64,000 nucleotides of DNA. Source: Leptodactylus fallax (Eukaryota > Chordata > Amphibia > Anura > Leptodactylidae). The stretch spans positions 4,758,501 through 4,822,500 of the forward strand of contig CAMRHE010000021.1 in the NCBI GenBank assembly GCA_947044405.1, read 5' to 3'. The notes beneath the pieces were generated by a model, which did no database searches, was not told the DNA's origin, and worked only from the letters and a program-made list of their open reading frames with translations. How positions within the stretch are numbered: the first letter of the stretch is position 1; each line of letters opens with the position of its first letter. This document shows positions 44,469 to 56,520 of this stretch, in pieces. The translations under genes were made by a program, and so were the position numbers.

Positions 44469-46078
44469 CAGTGCCTTGCGAAAGTATTCGGCCCCCTTGA
44501 ACTTTTCAACCTTTTGCCATATTTCAGGCTTCAAACATAAGGATATAAAATTTTAATTTTTTGGTGAAGAATCAACAACAAGTAGGACACAATCGTGAAG
44601 TGGAACGAAATTTATTGGATATTTTAAACTTTTGTAAAAAAATGAAAAGTGGGGCGTGCAAAATTACTCAGCCCCCTTAAGTTAATACTTTGTAGCGCCA
44701 CCTTTTGCTGCGATTACAGCTGCAAGTCGCTTGGGGTATGTATCTATCAGTTTTGCACATCGAGAGACTGAAATTCTTGCCCATTCTTCCTTGGAAAACA
44801 ACTCGAGCTCAGTGAGGTTGGATGGAGAGCGTTTGTGAACAGCAGTTTTCAGCTCTTTCCACATATTCTCGATTGGATTCAGGTCTGGACTTTGACTTGG
44901 CCATTCTAACACCTGGATACGTTTATTTGTGAACCATTCCATTGTAGATTTTGCTTTATGTTTGGGATCATTGTCTTGTTGGAAGATAAATCTCCGTCCC
45001 AGTCTCAGGTCTTTTGCAGACTCCAACAGGTTTTCTTCCAGAATGGTCCTGTATTTGGCTCCATCCATCTTCCCATCAATTTGAACCATCTTCCCTGTCC
45101 CTGCTGAAGAAAAGCAGGCCTAAACCATGATGCTGCCACCGCCATGTTTGACAGTGTGGATGGTGTGTTCAGGGTGATGAGCTGTGTTGCTTTTACGCCA
45201 AACATATCGTTTTGCATTGGGGCCAAAAAGTTCGATTTTGGTTTCATCTGACCAGAGCACCTTCTTCCACATGTTTGGTGTGTCTCCCAGGTGGCTTGTG
45301 GCAAACTTTAAACGAGACTTTTTATGGATATCTTTGAGAAATGGCTTTCTTCTTGCCACTCTTCCATAAAGGCCAGATTTGTGCAGTGTTCGACTGATTG
45401 TTGTCCTATGGACAGACTCTCCCACCTCAGCTGTAGATCTCTGCAGTTCATCCAGAGTGATCATGGGCCTCTTGGCTGCATCTCTGATCAGTCTTCTCCT
45501 TGTTTGAGATGAAAGTTTAGAGGGACGGCTGGGTCTTGGTAGATTTGCAGTGGTCTGATACTCCTTCCATTTCAATATGATCGCTTGCACAGTGCTCCTT
45601 GGGAAATCTTTTTGTATCCAAATCCGCTTTAAACTTCTCCACAACAGTATCACGGACCTGCCTGGTGTGTTCCTTGGTCTTCATGATGCTCTCTGCGCTT
45701 TAAACAGAACCCTGAGACTATCACAGAGCAGGTGCATTTATACGGAGACTTGATTACACACAGGTGGATTATATTTATCATCATCAGTCATTTAGGACAA
45801 CATTGAATCATTCAGAGATCCTCACTGAACTTCTGGAGTGAGTTTGCTGCACTGAAAGTAAAGGGGCCGAATAATATTGCACGCCCCACTTTTCAGTTTT
45901 TTTATTTTTTACAAAAGTTTAAAATAACCAATAAATTTCGTTCCACTTCAGAATTGTGTCCCACTTGTTGTTGATTCTTCACCAAAAAATTAAAATTTTA
46001 TATCCTTATGTTTGAAGCCTGAAATGTGGCAAAAGGTTGAAAAATTAAAGGGGGCCCGAATACTTTCGCAAGGCACTG
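44469..46078 (-). mobile_element. Tc1-like transposon copy D, sister of copy C
   Basis: Flanked by TA at 44,467-44,468 and 46,079-46,080. Ends CAGTGCCTTGCGAAAGTATT and, inverted, TTCGCAAGGCACTG. Same family and orientation as copy C, 8.7 kb away. 1610 bp. Confidence 0.95.
44682..45684 (-). pseudogene. Broken DD34E transposase of copy D
   Basis: Near the start, a 16-bp loss relative to copy C (at a repeated GGGA) and a one-base loss shift the frame, so the first 35 or so codons are out of frame with the rest. In the middle TGG becomes TAG (SIMV-stop, at 45,121). After that the frame runs cleanly to GGATKY. Both Asp and the Glu (NPIENMW) survive, unlike copy C. Confidence 0.92.
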
Positions 46079-46080
46079 TA

Positions 46081-46850
46081 TTTTAGTTTTCTGTCTACAT
46101 CTCTCAAAAACCCTTGCGTAAACTCTATATGTCTTTCACGCCCCTGCTCCAAATCACCATCGGTCAATGCCGTTACCCATGTTTAATAAATTTAGCTCAG
46201 AATATGACAACGCATTGATTGTGATGGGTATGTGAATCCACACAACGTGCCTTTGATAACAATGAGAACAGGGATTTTTTCCTGGGGACCCCAGAACAGA
46301 GTAATTACAACCTGAAGCACTGACAACACTGAGAAAAAATAGCCATTATATAATTCTACTAACACTTGTCCTTCAATATGTAGTTTGGAGGTGTATTAAA
46401 GAAGATTATATTTGTGGCCCAGAAGGGGGCAGAAGAGACTAATTATATCCTTGGCTGAAAAGCATTAAAAATTAATTTTGTGATTACCCTTGATAATGTT
46501 TCTTCGGATATATGGAAAAGAACAACCTTATTGTAAAGGTTTATAAGATAGGAGAGGGAATATCTTAATGGTTGACGGAATGTTCTAGGCAGCAGCGGTC
46601 ATCATTTTCTATCCTTTTGTAAAGATAGATTTGAATTGTAATTTATTATTGCTTTGTCTGCCTGAGGCATCTTATTTCTACTGAGTCAGGTTTTCAGGCG
46701 GGTTTTATGTATAAAGTGCTGTATCTGGGTGAAGAAGAGAAAACATCTTCCATTAGGTAAACCTGTAGACTGCTTGCAGGAAAACAATAGTTGAATCCAT
46801 AAAAATCCATAAATACCTGAGACCAATTTAGCCATACATATGAAAGATTG
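46081..46850. other. Intergenic, no gene seen
   Basis: Nothing recognised. Confidence 0.4.
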
Positions 46851-46855
46851 AATTA

Positions 46856-47344
46856 TACTTAAAATGAACCTGTCAGCCCTATGAAGCTGCCCTTGCCGAG
46901 GTCAGTACATAGAAGTGGAAGACACATTGATTTTACTGGTCTGTCACTTATTTGCTAATAATCTGTAGTTTTAAGAAATGACATCAATCTTTGCAGCAAG
47001 ATATGCATGCTCCTCCAGCCACCTGTAATTGGGTGACGTTTTTTACCCTATGAAAGAAAACTATCAAACAGTGATCAGAGGGAGGGGGCTAGCACAACAT
47101 GAATACATCAGGCTCCTTGCTGGCCATGTGCTGAGAAGATTAAGGTGAGATTGAATTTCTCAAAAACTACTGATCTTTAACCAGGGCTGGGATTGAAGTT
47201 TTTAACAGGTGACTTGGGGAAGGGGTGGTGTATAAAGCACTTCTTGCAAATTTTTGGGGAGTGGGAGTGTGCTTGCCATGAAAATTTTCAAGCCATGTCT
47301 CCTTTCACTAAAAGAAAATCCCTCTTTTGGAGCCCCCCTCCCCA
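46856..47344. repeat. Probable MITE or dispersed repeat
   Basis: Starts TTAAAATGAACCTGTCAGCC, the style of a TTAA-type element. The right end is not clear. Confidence 0.35.
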
Positions 47345-47687
47345 CAGTATATTTCATAGGTTATTCACCTTAGGATAGGCCATCAATATTACATCAATGG
47401 TGGTCCGACAGCCAGGACCCCTGCAGATCAGCTGTTTCGAAAAACAAAATTGCTACCATTAATGTTAACATGCCAGGAGCTGCGCTACTCACATGCTGCA
47501 TGATGTGCACTGCTGCAGTAACTAAACTCACCAGTAAACACAGTACAGCGAGTCAGCATCAGGGCTCCTGGCATTTAACATTACTGGTAGCCAGCTGATC
47601 TGCAGTGGTCCTGGCTGTCAGATGTAATATTGATGGCCTATCCTAGCAATAGGCCATCATTATTAGACAGTGGGATAAACCCTTTAA
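47345..47687. repeat. Foldback element with GGATAGGCCATCAATATTAC arms
   Basis: The left arm at 47,373-47,392 is inverted at 47,622-47,643 (GTAATATTGATGGCCTATCC). The right end is near TTAA at 47,684-47,687. Related pieces lie at 2209-2440 and 59,800-59,850. Confidence 0.75.
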
Positions 47688-47689
47688 TA

Positions 47690-48175
47690 TTCCTCCCAAT
47701 TCCCCCAGGATATTGGCCCCTATGGTATAATGGCCCCCATCATTTTCTTCTATACAATATAATGGCCCCCATCTCTTTCCTCATACAATATAATAACTCC
47801 CATACAATTGCCACATCACTGTCCTCTTTACGATATTCCCTACACAATATAATGAACCCCATCACTGTCCCCCATACAGTGGTCCCCACACATAATGGCC
47901 CCACGTACAGTGGCCCCATCATTGCCCTCCTACAGTGGTCCCCAGACAGTATAATAGTCCCAAAACAGTGGCCTCCAAACTGTCCCCCATGCAGGAGCCC
48001 TATCACTGTCCTCATATAGTGGCCCGCACACAATATAATGGCCCGCATAAAGTGTCATCACTGTCCCCCATATAGTAACCCCCACATAATATAATGAGCT
48101 CCATACAGTAGCCCCATCACTGTACTCCATACAGTGGTCCCATCACTATTCCCCATGCAGTCTCCCCCATACAGA
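47690..48175. repeat. Tandem array of TATAATGGCCCCCAT-type units
   Basis: Irregular 20-40 bp units (TATAATGGCCCCCATCACTG, CATACAGTGGTCCC) repeat about fifteen times. The proline-rich frames on the plus strand and the opposite-strand frames are read-through of the array. Confidence 0.75.
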
Positions 48176-48436
48176 AATGCTTACTGTCTACTACTTTGGT
48201 TGGGTTCCACTTCTACCTGGTTCTGCGATCTGGCTGTATTTTTCACAACCAGCTCAGAAGAACTGAAGGGCATTGGCAAGGTCAAATGCGACCACGGCGT
48301 CTGAGTGGTTACTTTCACTTTCCCTATCATGTTCGGTAAAGGGGCGCCTCTGAAGGCTCCCAGCCCAGCAGGCTTCAATTGTTACATAGAGAATTTGCCA
48401 TAGACTGAAATACTGTCCTTGGGGGGAAGGGGGGCT

Positions 48437-48477
48437 AAAAAAAAAAAAAAAAAAAAAAAAAAGAAAAAGGTTTTTAA

Positions 48478-48517
<40 letters not shown>
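48437..48517. repeat. Poly(A) run plus (TA)n microsatellite
   Basis: An A run of about 25 with one G, then about 18 TA units. Confidence 0.9.
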
Positions 48518-48519
<2 letters not shown>

Positions 48520-48559
48520 TATATAAACAAAGTTTCAATCACCTACCTTTTCCTAGATC

Positions 48560-49215
48560 ACATATAAATATAAACAAATAAAATTAAACATAAAAACATT
48601 AGGCATCCCTAAATACCCAAGCTATTAATATATAAAAAACATTTGTCCCGTACGGTAAAAGCCGTAGCAGGAAAAAAAAAAATCAAAATGGCTGAATTTC
48701 TCTGATTTGCCTCCCTAAAAAATGGAATAAAAAGTGATCAAAACATCATACATTCCCCAACATGGTATCAATAAAAACTACATATTGTCCCGCAAAAAAA
48801 AAGACACATTACACAGCTCTGTACACTGATATATTAAAAAGTTACAGGGGTCAGAATATGGTGATTCAAATAATTTTTTTTTTCTTCAAAATTAAAAATT
48901 TTTGTAAAGTTATTAAAACATCAAAAAAACTATATACATTTGGTATCACCGTGAACGTACCAACCCGTAGAGTAAAGTTAACGTAGCATTTTTCCTGCAG
49001 AGGGTAAGCCGTAAAAACAAAACCTGTAAGAAAATTGCGGTACAGTATTTTTTTTTTCAATTCCACGTCATTCTGAATTTTTTTTCCCACTTCCCAATAC
49101 ATTGTACAGAATATTAAATGGTACCATTTTGAAGTACAACTTGTCACGCAAAAATCATATGACTGCATAAACGGAAAAATTTGAAAGTTATGGCTTTTGG
49201 AATGTAGGGAGTTAA
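48560..49215 (-). repeat. Dispersed repeat, copy 3, inverted
   Basis: Minus-strand copy of the 8936 repeat: CCAAAAGCCATAACTTTCAA, GTACAATGTATTGGGAAG, TTTTTACGGCTTACCCTCTG, CGGTGATACCAAATG. Confidence 0.6.
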
Positions 49216-49324
49216 AATGGGGGACCCTGCAATGACAGTATAAAAGATGATCCCAGGAGGAAGGACAGTCGTCGACCTGCCTCTGTAACTAGATGTCATC
49301 TCAGCCAACCAGTGCATATATATA

Positions 49325-49518
49325 CAGGGTGGGCCATAAGTATGGATACACCCAGAGAAAATGGAAGTGGTTGCTGATATCACCTTACCGTTTGTGGCAT
49401 ATTAGTACATAGGAGGGGGGAAACATTTGAGGCCGGGTGACGCCCATGGCGGCCATCTGCAAAGCCGCCATTTTGGATTCATTTTATCTGGGTGTATCCA
49501 TACTTATGGCCCACCCTG
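49325..49518. mobile_element. Mariner-type MITE, 194 bp
   Basis: Terminal inverted repeats of 30 bp or more start CAGGGTGGGCCATAAGTATG and end, inverted, CATACTTATGGCCCACCCTG, preceded by TA. The interior is GC-rich (CATGGCGGCCATCTGCAAAG). No transposase. The ends resemble mariner-family termini; this is an inference. Confidence 0.8.
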
Positions 49519-49549
<31 letters not shown>

Positions 49550-49552
<3 letters not shown>

Positions 49553-50638
49553 TACAGACCAAAAGTTTGGACATACCTTCTCATTCCAAGAGTTTTCTGT
49601 ATTTTCATGACTATAAAAATTGTAGATTCACACTGAAGGCATCAAAACTATGAATTAACACATGTGGAATTATATACTTAACAAAAAAGTGTGAAACAAC
49701 TGAAAATATGTCTTATATTCTAGGTTCTTCAAAGTAGCCACCTTTTGCTTTGATGACTGCTTTGCACACTCTTGGCATTCTCTTGATGAGCTTCAAGAGC
49801 TAGTCACCTGAAATGGTCTTCCAACAGTCTTGAAGGAGTTCCCAGAGATGCTTAGCACTTGTTGGCCCTTTTGCCTTCACTCTGCGGTCCAGCTCACCCC
49901 AAACCATCTCGATTGAGTTCAGGTCTGGTGACTGTGGAGGCCAGGTCATCTGACGTAGCACCCCATCACTCTCCTTCTTGGTCAAATAGCCCTTACACAG
50001 TCTGGAGGTGTGTTTGGGGGCATTGTCCTGTTGAAAAATAAATGATGGTCCAACTAAACGCAAACCGGATGGAATAGCATGCTGCTGCAAGATGCTGTGG
50101 TAACCATGCTGGTTCAGTATTCCTTCAATTTTGAATAAATCCCCAACAGTGTCACCAGCAAAGCACCCCCACACCATCACACCTCCTCCTCCATGCTTCA
50201 CGGTGGGAACCAGCCATGTAGAGTCCATTCGTTCACCTTTTCTGCGTCGCACAAAGACATGGTGGTTGGAACCAAAGATCTCAATCTGGACTCATCAGAC
50301 CAAAGCACAGATTTCCACAGGTCTAATGTTCATTCCTTGTGTTCTGACAGGGCACACCTGTGAAGTGAAAACCATTTCAGGTGACTACCTCTTGAAGCTC
50401 ATCAAGAGAATACCAAGAGTGTGCAAAGCAGTAATCAAAGCAAAAGGTGGCTACTTTGAAGAACCTAGAATATAAGACATATTTTCAGTTGTTTCACACT
50501 TTTTTGTTAAGTATATAATTCCACATGTGTTAATTCATAGTTTTGATGCCTTCAGTGTGAATCTACAATTTTTATAGTCATGAAAATACAGAAAACTCTT
50601 GGAATGAGAAGGTGTGTCCAAACTTTTGGTCTGTACTG
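49550..50638 (-). mobile_element. Tc1/mariner element copy E, DD38E type, internally deleted
   Basis: TA lies at 49,548-49,549 and 50,639-50,640. Ends CAGTACAGACCAAAAGTTTG and, inverted, CAAACTTTTGGTCTGTACTG. The inverted repeats are about 270 bp and include the end of the transposase gene on the left. 1089 bp, short for an autonomous element. Confidence 0.92.
49713..50345 (-). pseudogene. Remnant DD38E transposase of copy E
   Basis: The N-terminal DNA-binding half is gone; the left end of the gene joins straight into the catalytic core (LWSDESR). A one-base loss after SDESR shifts the frame, which then stays open through HGGGGVMVWG, QQDNAPKH and NSIEMVW. I count 38 residues between the second Asp and the Glu, which fits the DD38E (Intruder-type) family rather than DD34E. 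TAG replaces TAC at 49,800 (ISGD-stop); the natural end would be the TAA at 49,713. Confidence 0.88.
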
Positions 50639-50640
50639 TA

Positions 50641-51342
50641 TATAAAATAAACTGGGTAGTTTGTTAAATACTCTACACAGCTCATTATATGAGCATATAG
50701 ACTGCATGAGATGCTGTATGCTGCATATTTGTAGGTAGTGCAGTGAGAGTACTGTGCCATGCACCACTCTTATAGGGGTTGCGGGGCTGGGGGCCTACTA
50801 GTATAATAATATATGTCAAATGCCATTTCAAGTCAGTGCACGCTCCTTTCTGTTCACCACTTTTTTCTCATGTATTCCTATACTAAGAACAATTAGCCAT
50901 TAGAATAAGTGTGGCAGGTAAAAGTATGAAAAGGGATTGAGTGGTGAATTTTAATGGGGTTTCATGGCATGGCATTAGCAGGATATCGTTCCATTATGGA
51001 CAGTTACGTTGGAGCTGTCATCTTGCAATCTCTACCTTGAGTGCTCAAACACCTTATCCAACCTCTAAAAGCAACAAGTACACATCTACAGTCCATCTGA
51101 AATTAATATATCAGTAAACTAGCTTCTAAATCCCTGGTGTATTAAAAACAATACCAATGCCTTTTGAGGCTTTGTGTACACTTGCCAGTTTCAGCATAGT
51201 TTGTGCATGCATTTTTCTTAATCAAAGCCAGGAGTGTATTGTAAAAAGAGGAAAACTATATTCTCCACATGATTGTCCAGTTATGTGGACACAGCTTTAT
51301 TGGTTCTGGCCCTTCTCTCTGCATGTAAATTCCATCCTTAGG
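50641..51342. other. Intergenic, no gene seen
   Basis: Nothing recognised apart from a family-H echo (AATCAAAGCCAGGAGTG near 51,220). Confidence 0.35.
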
Positions 51343-51938
51343 TTAAGGCCCCATGTAGGGAAAGAACGAAGCGGTAACGCATTGTGTTTTTTCCGCAGTG
51401 TTTTTCATTGCGTTATCGATGAGTTTTCTCTCTCTGGACTTTTTGCCCTTATTATACCTTAGGGAAAACGCCAGCATTTCCGCAGGTATAATTGACCTGC
51501 TGCAATTTTTTTGAAAACGCAGCTTTTCCGCTGCTGATGTGTGAATGGGATTAGCCAGAATCTTATACACTTTGCAGGTACTGCAAAACACAGCTTTTTT
51601 TGCTGCAGCGTTTCCGCAAAAAAGCGCTGTGGGAAAGACTGTGGTGGCAGTGCATCGCAGGTTTTTGCACAGCGCTTTTCACACAAAGTCCATAGAGGCT
51701 TCCTCTGGGGACTTTCTGCTTCCATTATACCTATAGGGAAACTGCCAGTATTTCCGTAGGTATAATTGACATGCTGCGATTTCCAAAACCACAATGGTTT
51801 TAGAAATCGCAGTGTGTCTATTGGGTTTTTCCATTTGTTTTTCCTGCACTTTGCAAGGTCTGTAAAACGTGTTTTTTCTGCAGCATTTCTGCCACGGCCA
51901 AACCACGGCGTATATGCCACGTTGGGCTCCAGCCTTAA
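51343..51938. repeat. MITE-like repeat, long copy of the 13,960 family
   Basis: Starts TTAAGGCCCCATGTAGGG and ends ATGCCACGTTGGGCTCCAGC CTTAA, roughly inverted. Contains AGGTATAATTGACATGCTGC and GGTATAATTGACCTGCTGC in tandem, suggesting an internal duplication. Confidence 0.65.
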
Positions 51939-52052
51939 AGAGGTTGTACCGGATATGAAAAAGAGAATGGTGGGTTGTACACAATATAATTTTATTTATT
52001 TATTTTTTTACACTGTTCCCTGTTTGTTTTTAAGTCCTGACGACCTCTTTAA
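51935..52052. repeat. Small TTAA-flanked MITE, 118 bp
   Basis: TTAA occurs at both ends, with AGAGGTTGTACC on the left and GACGACCTCT on the right. It shares its left TTAA with the preceding element. Confidence 0.6.
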
Positions 52053-53469
52053 GGAATGATATTAAAACCCCTCTGTAGGAGTGATAAATTAAATCCATTT
52101 ATAAAGGTTGATTATAAAAGGCACTGCATGGATGCAAAGTGAAAAATATGTATAGACAAGTTAATAAAACACCGTAAATGTTTGATCCATTTTGTCTATT
52201 TACTTTATGACCTCATTCTGAGCCCATTTGCTCCACATATAGGTCATGGTTATAACGACATCATGCATGTTAACGATGGGGAGTAGAGCAGTAACATAAT
52301 AAAAAAAGACCCTGGAAATTCAATGCTACAGGCTTATGTTGCCATGTTTGTTAACTGGAGAATATTAGGACCACCTTGGAAGACACATGGCAATTGATTG
52401 TCATTGTCTTGCAGAACAGTCGTGTGCTAAGTGGGGACTCAGGCTGAAACAGTGACTCTCATTGTTTTGACAACCATATCTCATACAATTTATAGTGGCC
52501 CCAGCAGCTGTCCTAATGCACCGTAACAATTCCTATGGCTTAGAACCAATTTATGCATATTTAGAAGATGGCACACTTTGTTGGATATGACTCCATGTGT
52601 TCAACAGAAGCTGAACAGACAAAAACAATGATAAGAATACAATAGCATTTATTGTACTTGTTCTGGTTGGAATGGTACAAAATATAAAACTGCTCATAGA
52701 TATTATTGTTGTGCATCTCAAAATAATTGAGGTACATTGTTCACTTAGTTGTGATTTGAATTAATTATTTAATTAATTAATTCCTTAATTATCATTTCTT
52801 AATGATAATTAATTATTCATAATTGCCCAGCATTATCATCACATGACCATAGACTATCCATCACATGACCATGGATTTGTTTTTATCCACTGGAAGTAAA
52901 CAAAGAATAACAGTGAGCAGAGATCTAGAAAACCACTAGGAATTGATACGGAAAATATATTGGAAAATTGTAGAACTTTTCATTATACAAACAATAACAT
53001 TTATTTGCTGATATTGGACAAACCATTTAAAGTGCATGGGGAAAGTTCCTAGCAGGATTGTCTTAGCACTTTATTTTTGCAGGGTACTCATTGGTTGAGT
53101 AGATGCTTGGTCATGCCTTGGTTTCCCAAAAGAGCTGTTGCAGAGGAAGCAACATTGTGGTCCCTCTGACTGGCATTGGGAATTGTGTTTTCCAAAAAGG
53201 ATGTAAACTTCATTTACAGCCTGAAAAAAGATTAAATTAAAGTGAGAAAATGAAATAAAGATTTAAAGGAGTTGTCTGATATTTAAAAAAAAAATGGCTG
53301 CTATCTTCCAGAAACAACACCATATGTGTTCACAGGTTCTTTCTAGTATTGCAGCTTTCCTCTGTACAGACCTAATGTAGTGTAGTTGTGTTTGAGTGTA
53401 TCCAGTCTAGACAGTCCTCTGTGAGCTAGAAACATTAGCTCTAATCCCTCTTGTATCCTGTTTGCTGCA
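52053..53469. other. Intergenic, no gene seen
   Basis: Contains an AT-rich palindrome at 52,744-52,815 and a partial TTAA-type end (AAAGGAGTTGTCTGATATTT at 53,265). Nothing coding. Confidence 0.4.
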
Positions 53470-53870
53470 CTTTTAGGATATGTCCACACAAGAGGATTTT
53501 GAGGCAGAATCCGACTCAAAATCTGCCTCATAAACGCCTCCCATTCATTTCAATGTGAGTCAGTGGCAGTTTTTTTCCTCTAACTGAAAAGTGACATGAC
53601 CTATCTTCAGGCAGATTCTACCTTGAAAAACCCATTGAAATGTGCCGTGAAGGCGTGAAAAATGTGCACAGTTTTTTGACACGGTTTAAAAACCACTAGC
53701 TTTTTCTTAAGTGGATTTTCCCGGTCCAAACAGTGTGCTGGATTAAAAAAAAAATGCGTTGATAACTGCATTGTGTAGAAAAACTGCATCAAAAACCATT
53801 TCCTAATTCCTGAAGCAGATTTTTTCAGCCTGGAAAAATCTCTGTGCGAACATACCCTAACAGTGCAGAT
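53470..53870. repeat. Foldback-style MITE, about 400 bp
   Basis: Left end AGGATATGTCCACACAAGAG; right end, inverted, CTCTGTGCGAACATACCCTA. The interior has CATTCATTTCAATG and CCCATTGAAATG. Confidence 0.65.
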
Positions 53871-53896
53871 AAAATATATCAACCTGAGCTTTGAGA

Positions 53897-54130
53897 AATT
53901 TAAAGGATTTGTCCAGGAATTTCCGTACTTGGGGAAAAGGCCAAGGAAGGGGAAACATAAGAAAAATATAATCCTAACCTGTCCCCAGTGCTTCGGGGTC
54001 CAGCTCCAGCAGAAGGCTTGCGCCACCCATGACTCCTGAGACCAATCAGTGGCCTCAGCAGACACAGGAGAAGAACCAGTGACATCACTCATATATCACC
54101 GTTGGCCATTGAGGCTGTGGATTGGTTTCA
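53897..54130. repeat. TTAA-type MITE fragment
   Basis: Starts AATTTAAAGGATTTGTCCAGG like the ends at 6298 and 38,696, and has the shared interior TCCAGCTCCAGCAGAAGG. No matching right end found. Confidence 0.45.
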
Positions 54131-55959
54131 GGGGTCACATGTGGTGTAGGACTTCCACTGGAATAGGCACAGTGCATGCTGGTCTGTACAGACTTTTCAG
54201 CCCTGTAGGCTTCATGTACACGACATTGTATGCTATCTGGATCTTGCTGACTGTCTGTTTGTCTGTTCCGATTGATCCAAATAGGTCTTGCTCTAAAAAT
54301 ATCAGAATGGAAAGGAAGCCCTGAAGGCAGTCGGATTGCACACTCGGTGATGTGCATGAAGCCGTAGATGTAAATAGGATGCTTTTCGCTGTCAGTAAGC
54401 AGACCATTGTGAGCAATAAAAGCACATAATATGGAAAATTTGCAAACCTTTTCTGTAAAAAATACGGATCAAATATACGCAATGAGTTAATCATCAGGGG
54501 AGTTTCTACGTTTAACACACTGTATTGTACATTTTACTAAATCATATCCAAATGTTGCAGCATAGACTGACCTGTGCTGCAGGTTTTCAACCCGCAACAT
54601 GTCAATTTATGCAAAGCGAAGGATGAAAGCAGCAGGAGATCCACGGCTATTCCCGCAGGCGTGTCACAGCAGGCACCTAACAATTTAATGTGTTTTTTGA
54701 AGTGGCATCTTTCACATCTTTCAAGACAACACAGCTGAATTTCTGGACTAGTAATTCAGCAGTATGTCTGGCCTGTGTGACCCCGGCATTAGTGAACTTT
54801 TATTGGGATTTGTGAGGGACATCAGCAGACATAGTAAACAAGGGTTAAGCGAGGACACCCATGTTGAGGTATTAGCATATTTTTATGACTTCATGGTAGA
54901 TCAAAAGATTCAGTAAAATTAGGAATCCACATTGTAATTACATGGCTTCCTCAGTTGAAACCATGCCTGCTATCATTTCTGCATAGACCTAATTTGCATT
55001 GGACACAATTCATAATGTTGTGTGTATTATTTATATAGTGTGTTTTACTTGCATATCATCTGCAGTCCCTGGTTTCAATTAAACATGCATTTTCAAGGCA
55101 GTCAAATCATTTGGCGCTGCCCAGGCATTAAATTGACTCATACCATCTAAAACATATTGTGCACATTGCCTTCTGGGATAGACAGAAAATAGGCATGAAA
55201 GTCTTTGGCGGCAGAAGCAGAAGTAATCGATTAGCTTGTCAAGACTAAGTTGATTTAACTTTTTTTCTTTCTAAACAAGCTGGAAACCATGAACAGATAT
55301 TCCAAGCTGTCCCTTAAAGTGTGGAATTTATATAACATTTACAGAAATACGAGTGGGAATAACTTCACAGAATTTGCCTGCAGTCCTCCTGGGATACAAG
55401 CTGTTTTTTGTTATATGCTTTTTCATTCTTTTTTCTCTTTAAGTACAAGGCATTAGCTGGTCTACCAGTCTGGAATGGCAGTTTACCCAAATGGAAGAAA
55501 AATATTGTCTATCTGATGTCATAGGTCAAGAGGTTAGCAGACACCTGTTTTATTAGCCCCCTGAAAGTAACTCAAGTAGTTGACACCTTGAAGATTTATT
55601 TGTGTAATAGAAGGGTGTACATTAGGGCTTTCGCTCTCCTATATTCTAGATTTCCTTTTTGAGTGAATTAACTTATTCCAACTATCACCTGTGATGTAAT
55701 GTAAAACGCTGCTCTCTTGTAAAACTGCAAATTCCGTACTGGAAATAAAGAGCAGTAAAAGGGGAATTGATTTCTTTCCCCTTTGATTCAAGTTTTAATC
55801 CATTCTGGGAGTATTCATACAGTCTGTTTACCGAGACGCTGAATCTTTTTCGTCTTGCATGTAGGTGTTTCTGGTGGAAAGACAGATTTGTCTGCTATTA
55901 AAAAAATATACTGTTATGAATTTGCTTATAAGGCATTTTCCAAAACTGCAGGAACTGGC
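54131..55959. other. Single-copy-looking intergenic DNA, possible conserved non-coding element
   Basis: No repeat recognised. 54,940-55,560 has a clean, non-repetitive texture with an octamer ATTTGCAT (near 54,992) and other homeodomain-like AT words. No open frame of interest. Confidence 0.35.
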
Positions 55960-56520
55960 TGATAACAGAGAACGTTAGAATAAGCTACCTAAATCCCTCA
56001 CAGTGCTGGGTGAAAGAGTCTAAGGTTGCCTAGATGACTTCACAAGAGCCAGTTGGTCTTTGCAGGATCTGAGGCCCAGGTTATTGCCCCAAAAGTTTAG
56101 TGTAAGAAATAGATGCCACTACAATCTGAAATGAAAGCAGAATCCACAGCAGTACTCACAATACAGGTCAGAGCAGGAGAATGGAATCAAAAGTGTAAAC
56201 GTATCCAGGTCAAGGTCAATTCGAGAGTTTACAGTGAATGCCAAAATCAGAAGACAAGGGTATATGTGGTGAACAATCCAAGGTCAGTAAAACAGCATAC
56301 AAACTGGTATGAACAGAGCACAAGAGCCTCACTAGCAAGTATTATGCTAATAGCAGGCACTTGGAAGTACTAAAGAGACTTTTAATATCCCTCCTCAACT
56401 TCTGATTGGTTCAGCGTCTCAGAGCTCTGATTAGCGAAAGAGTCAGAGAAAGCTTCTTATGTTGTCATGACAACTTTAAAGCAACAGTAGCAAGTAGGTT
56501 GCACACTAAGAATCCTAACA
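55960..56520. other. Unidentified block, maybe a dispersed repeat
   Basis: The phrase style (ACAGGTCAGAGCAGGAGAAT, GTATCCAGGTCAAGGTCAAT, CTGATTGGTTCAGC) looks like LTR-type amphibian repeats, but no ends were found. The 86-residue frame at 56,113-56,373 has no domain. Confidence 0.25.

Noticed and set aside
47630..48130. Proline-rich and overlapping opposite-strand frames
   Set aside because: Read-through of the TATAATGGCCCCCAT tandem array.
55960..56520. Possible LTR or retroviral fragment
   Set aside because: No paired LTR, primer-binding site or gag/pol coding was seen, so it is listed only as unidentified.
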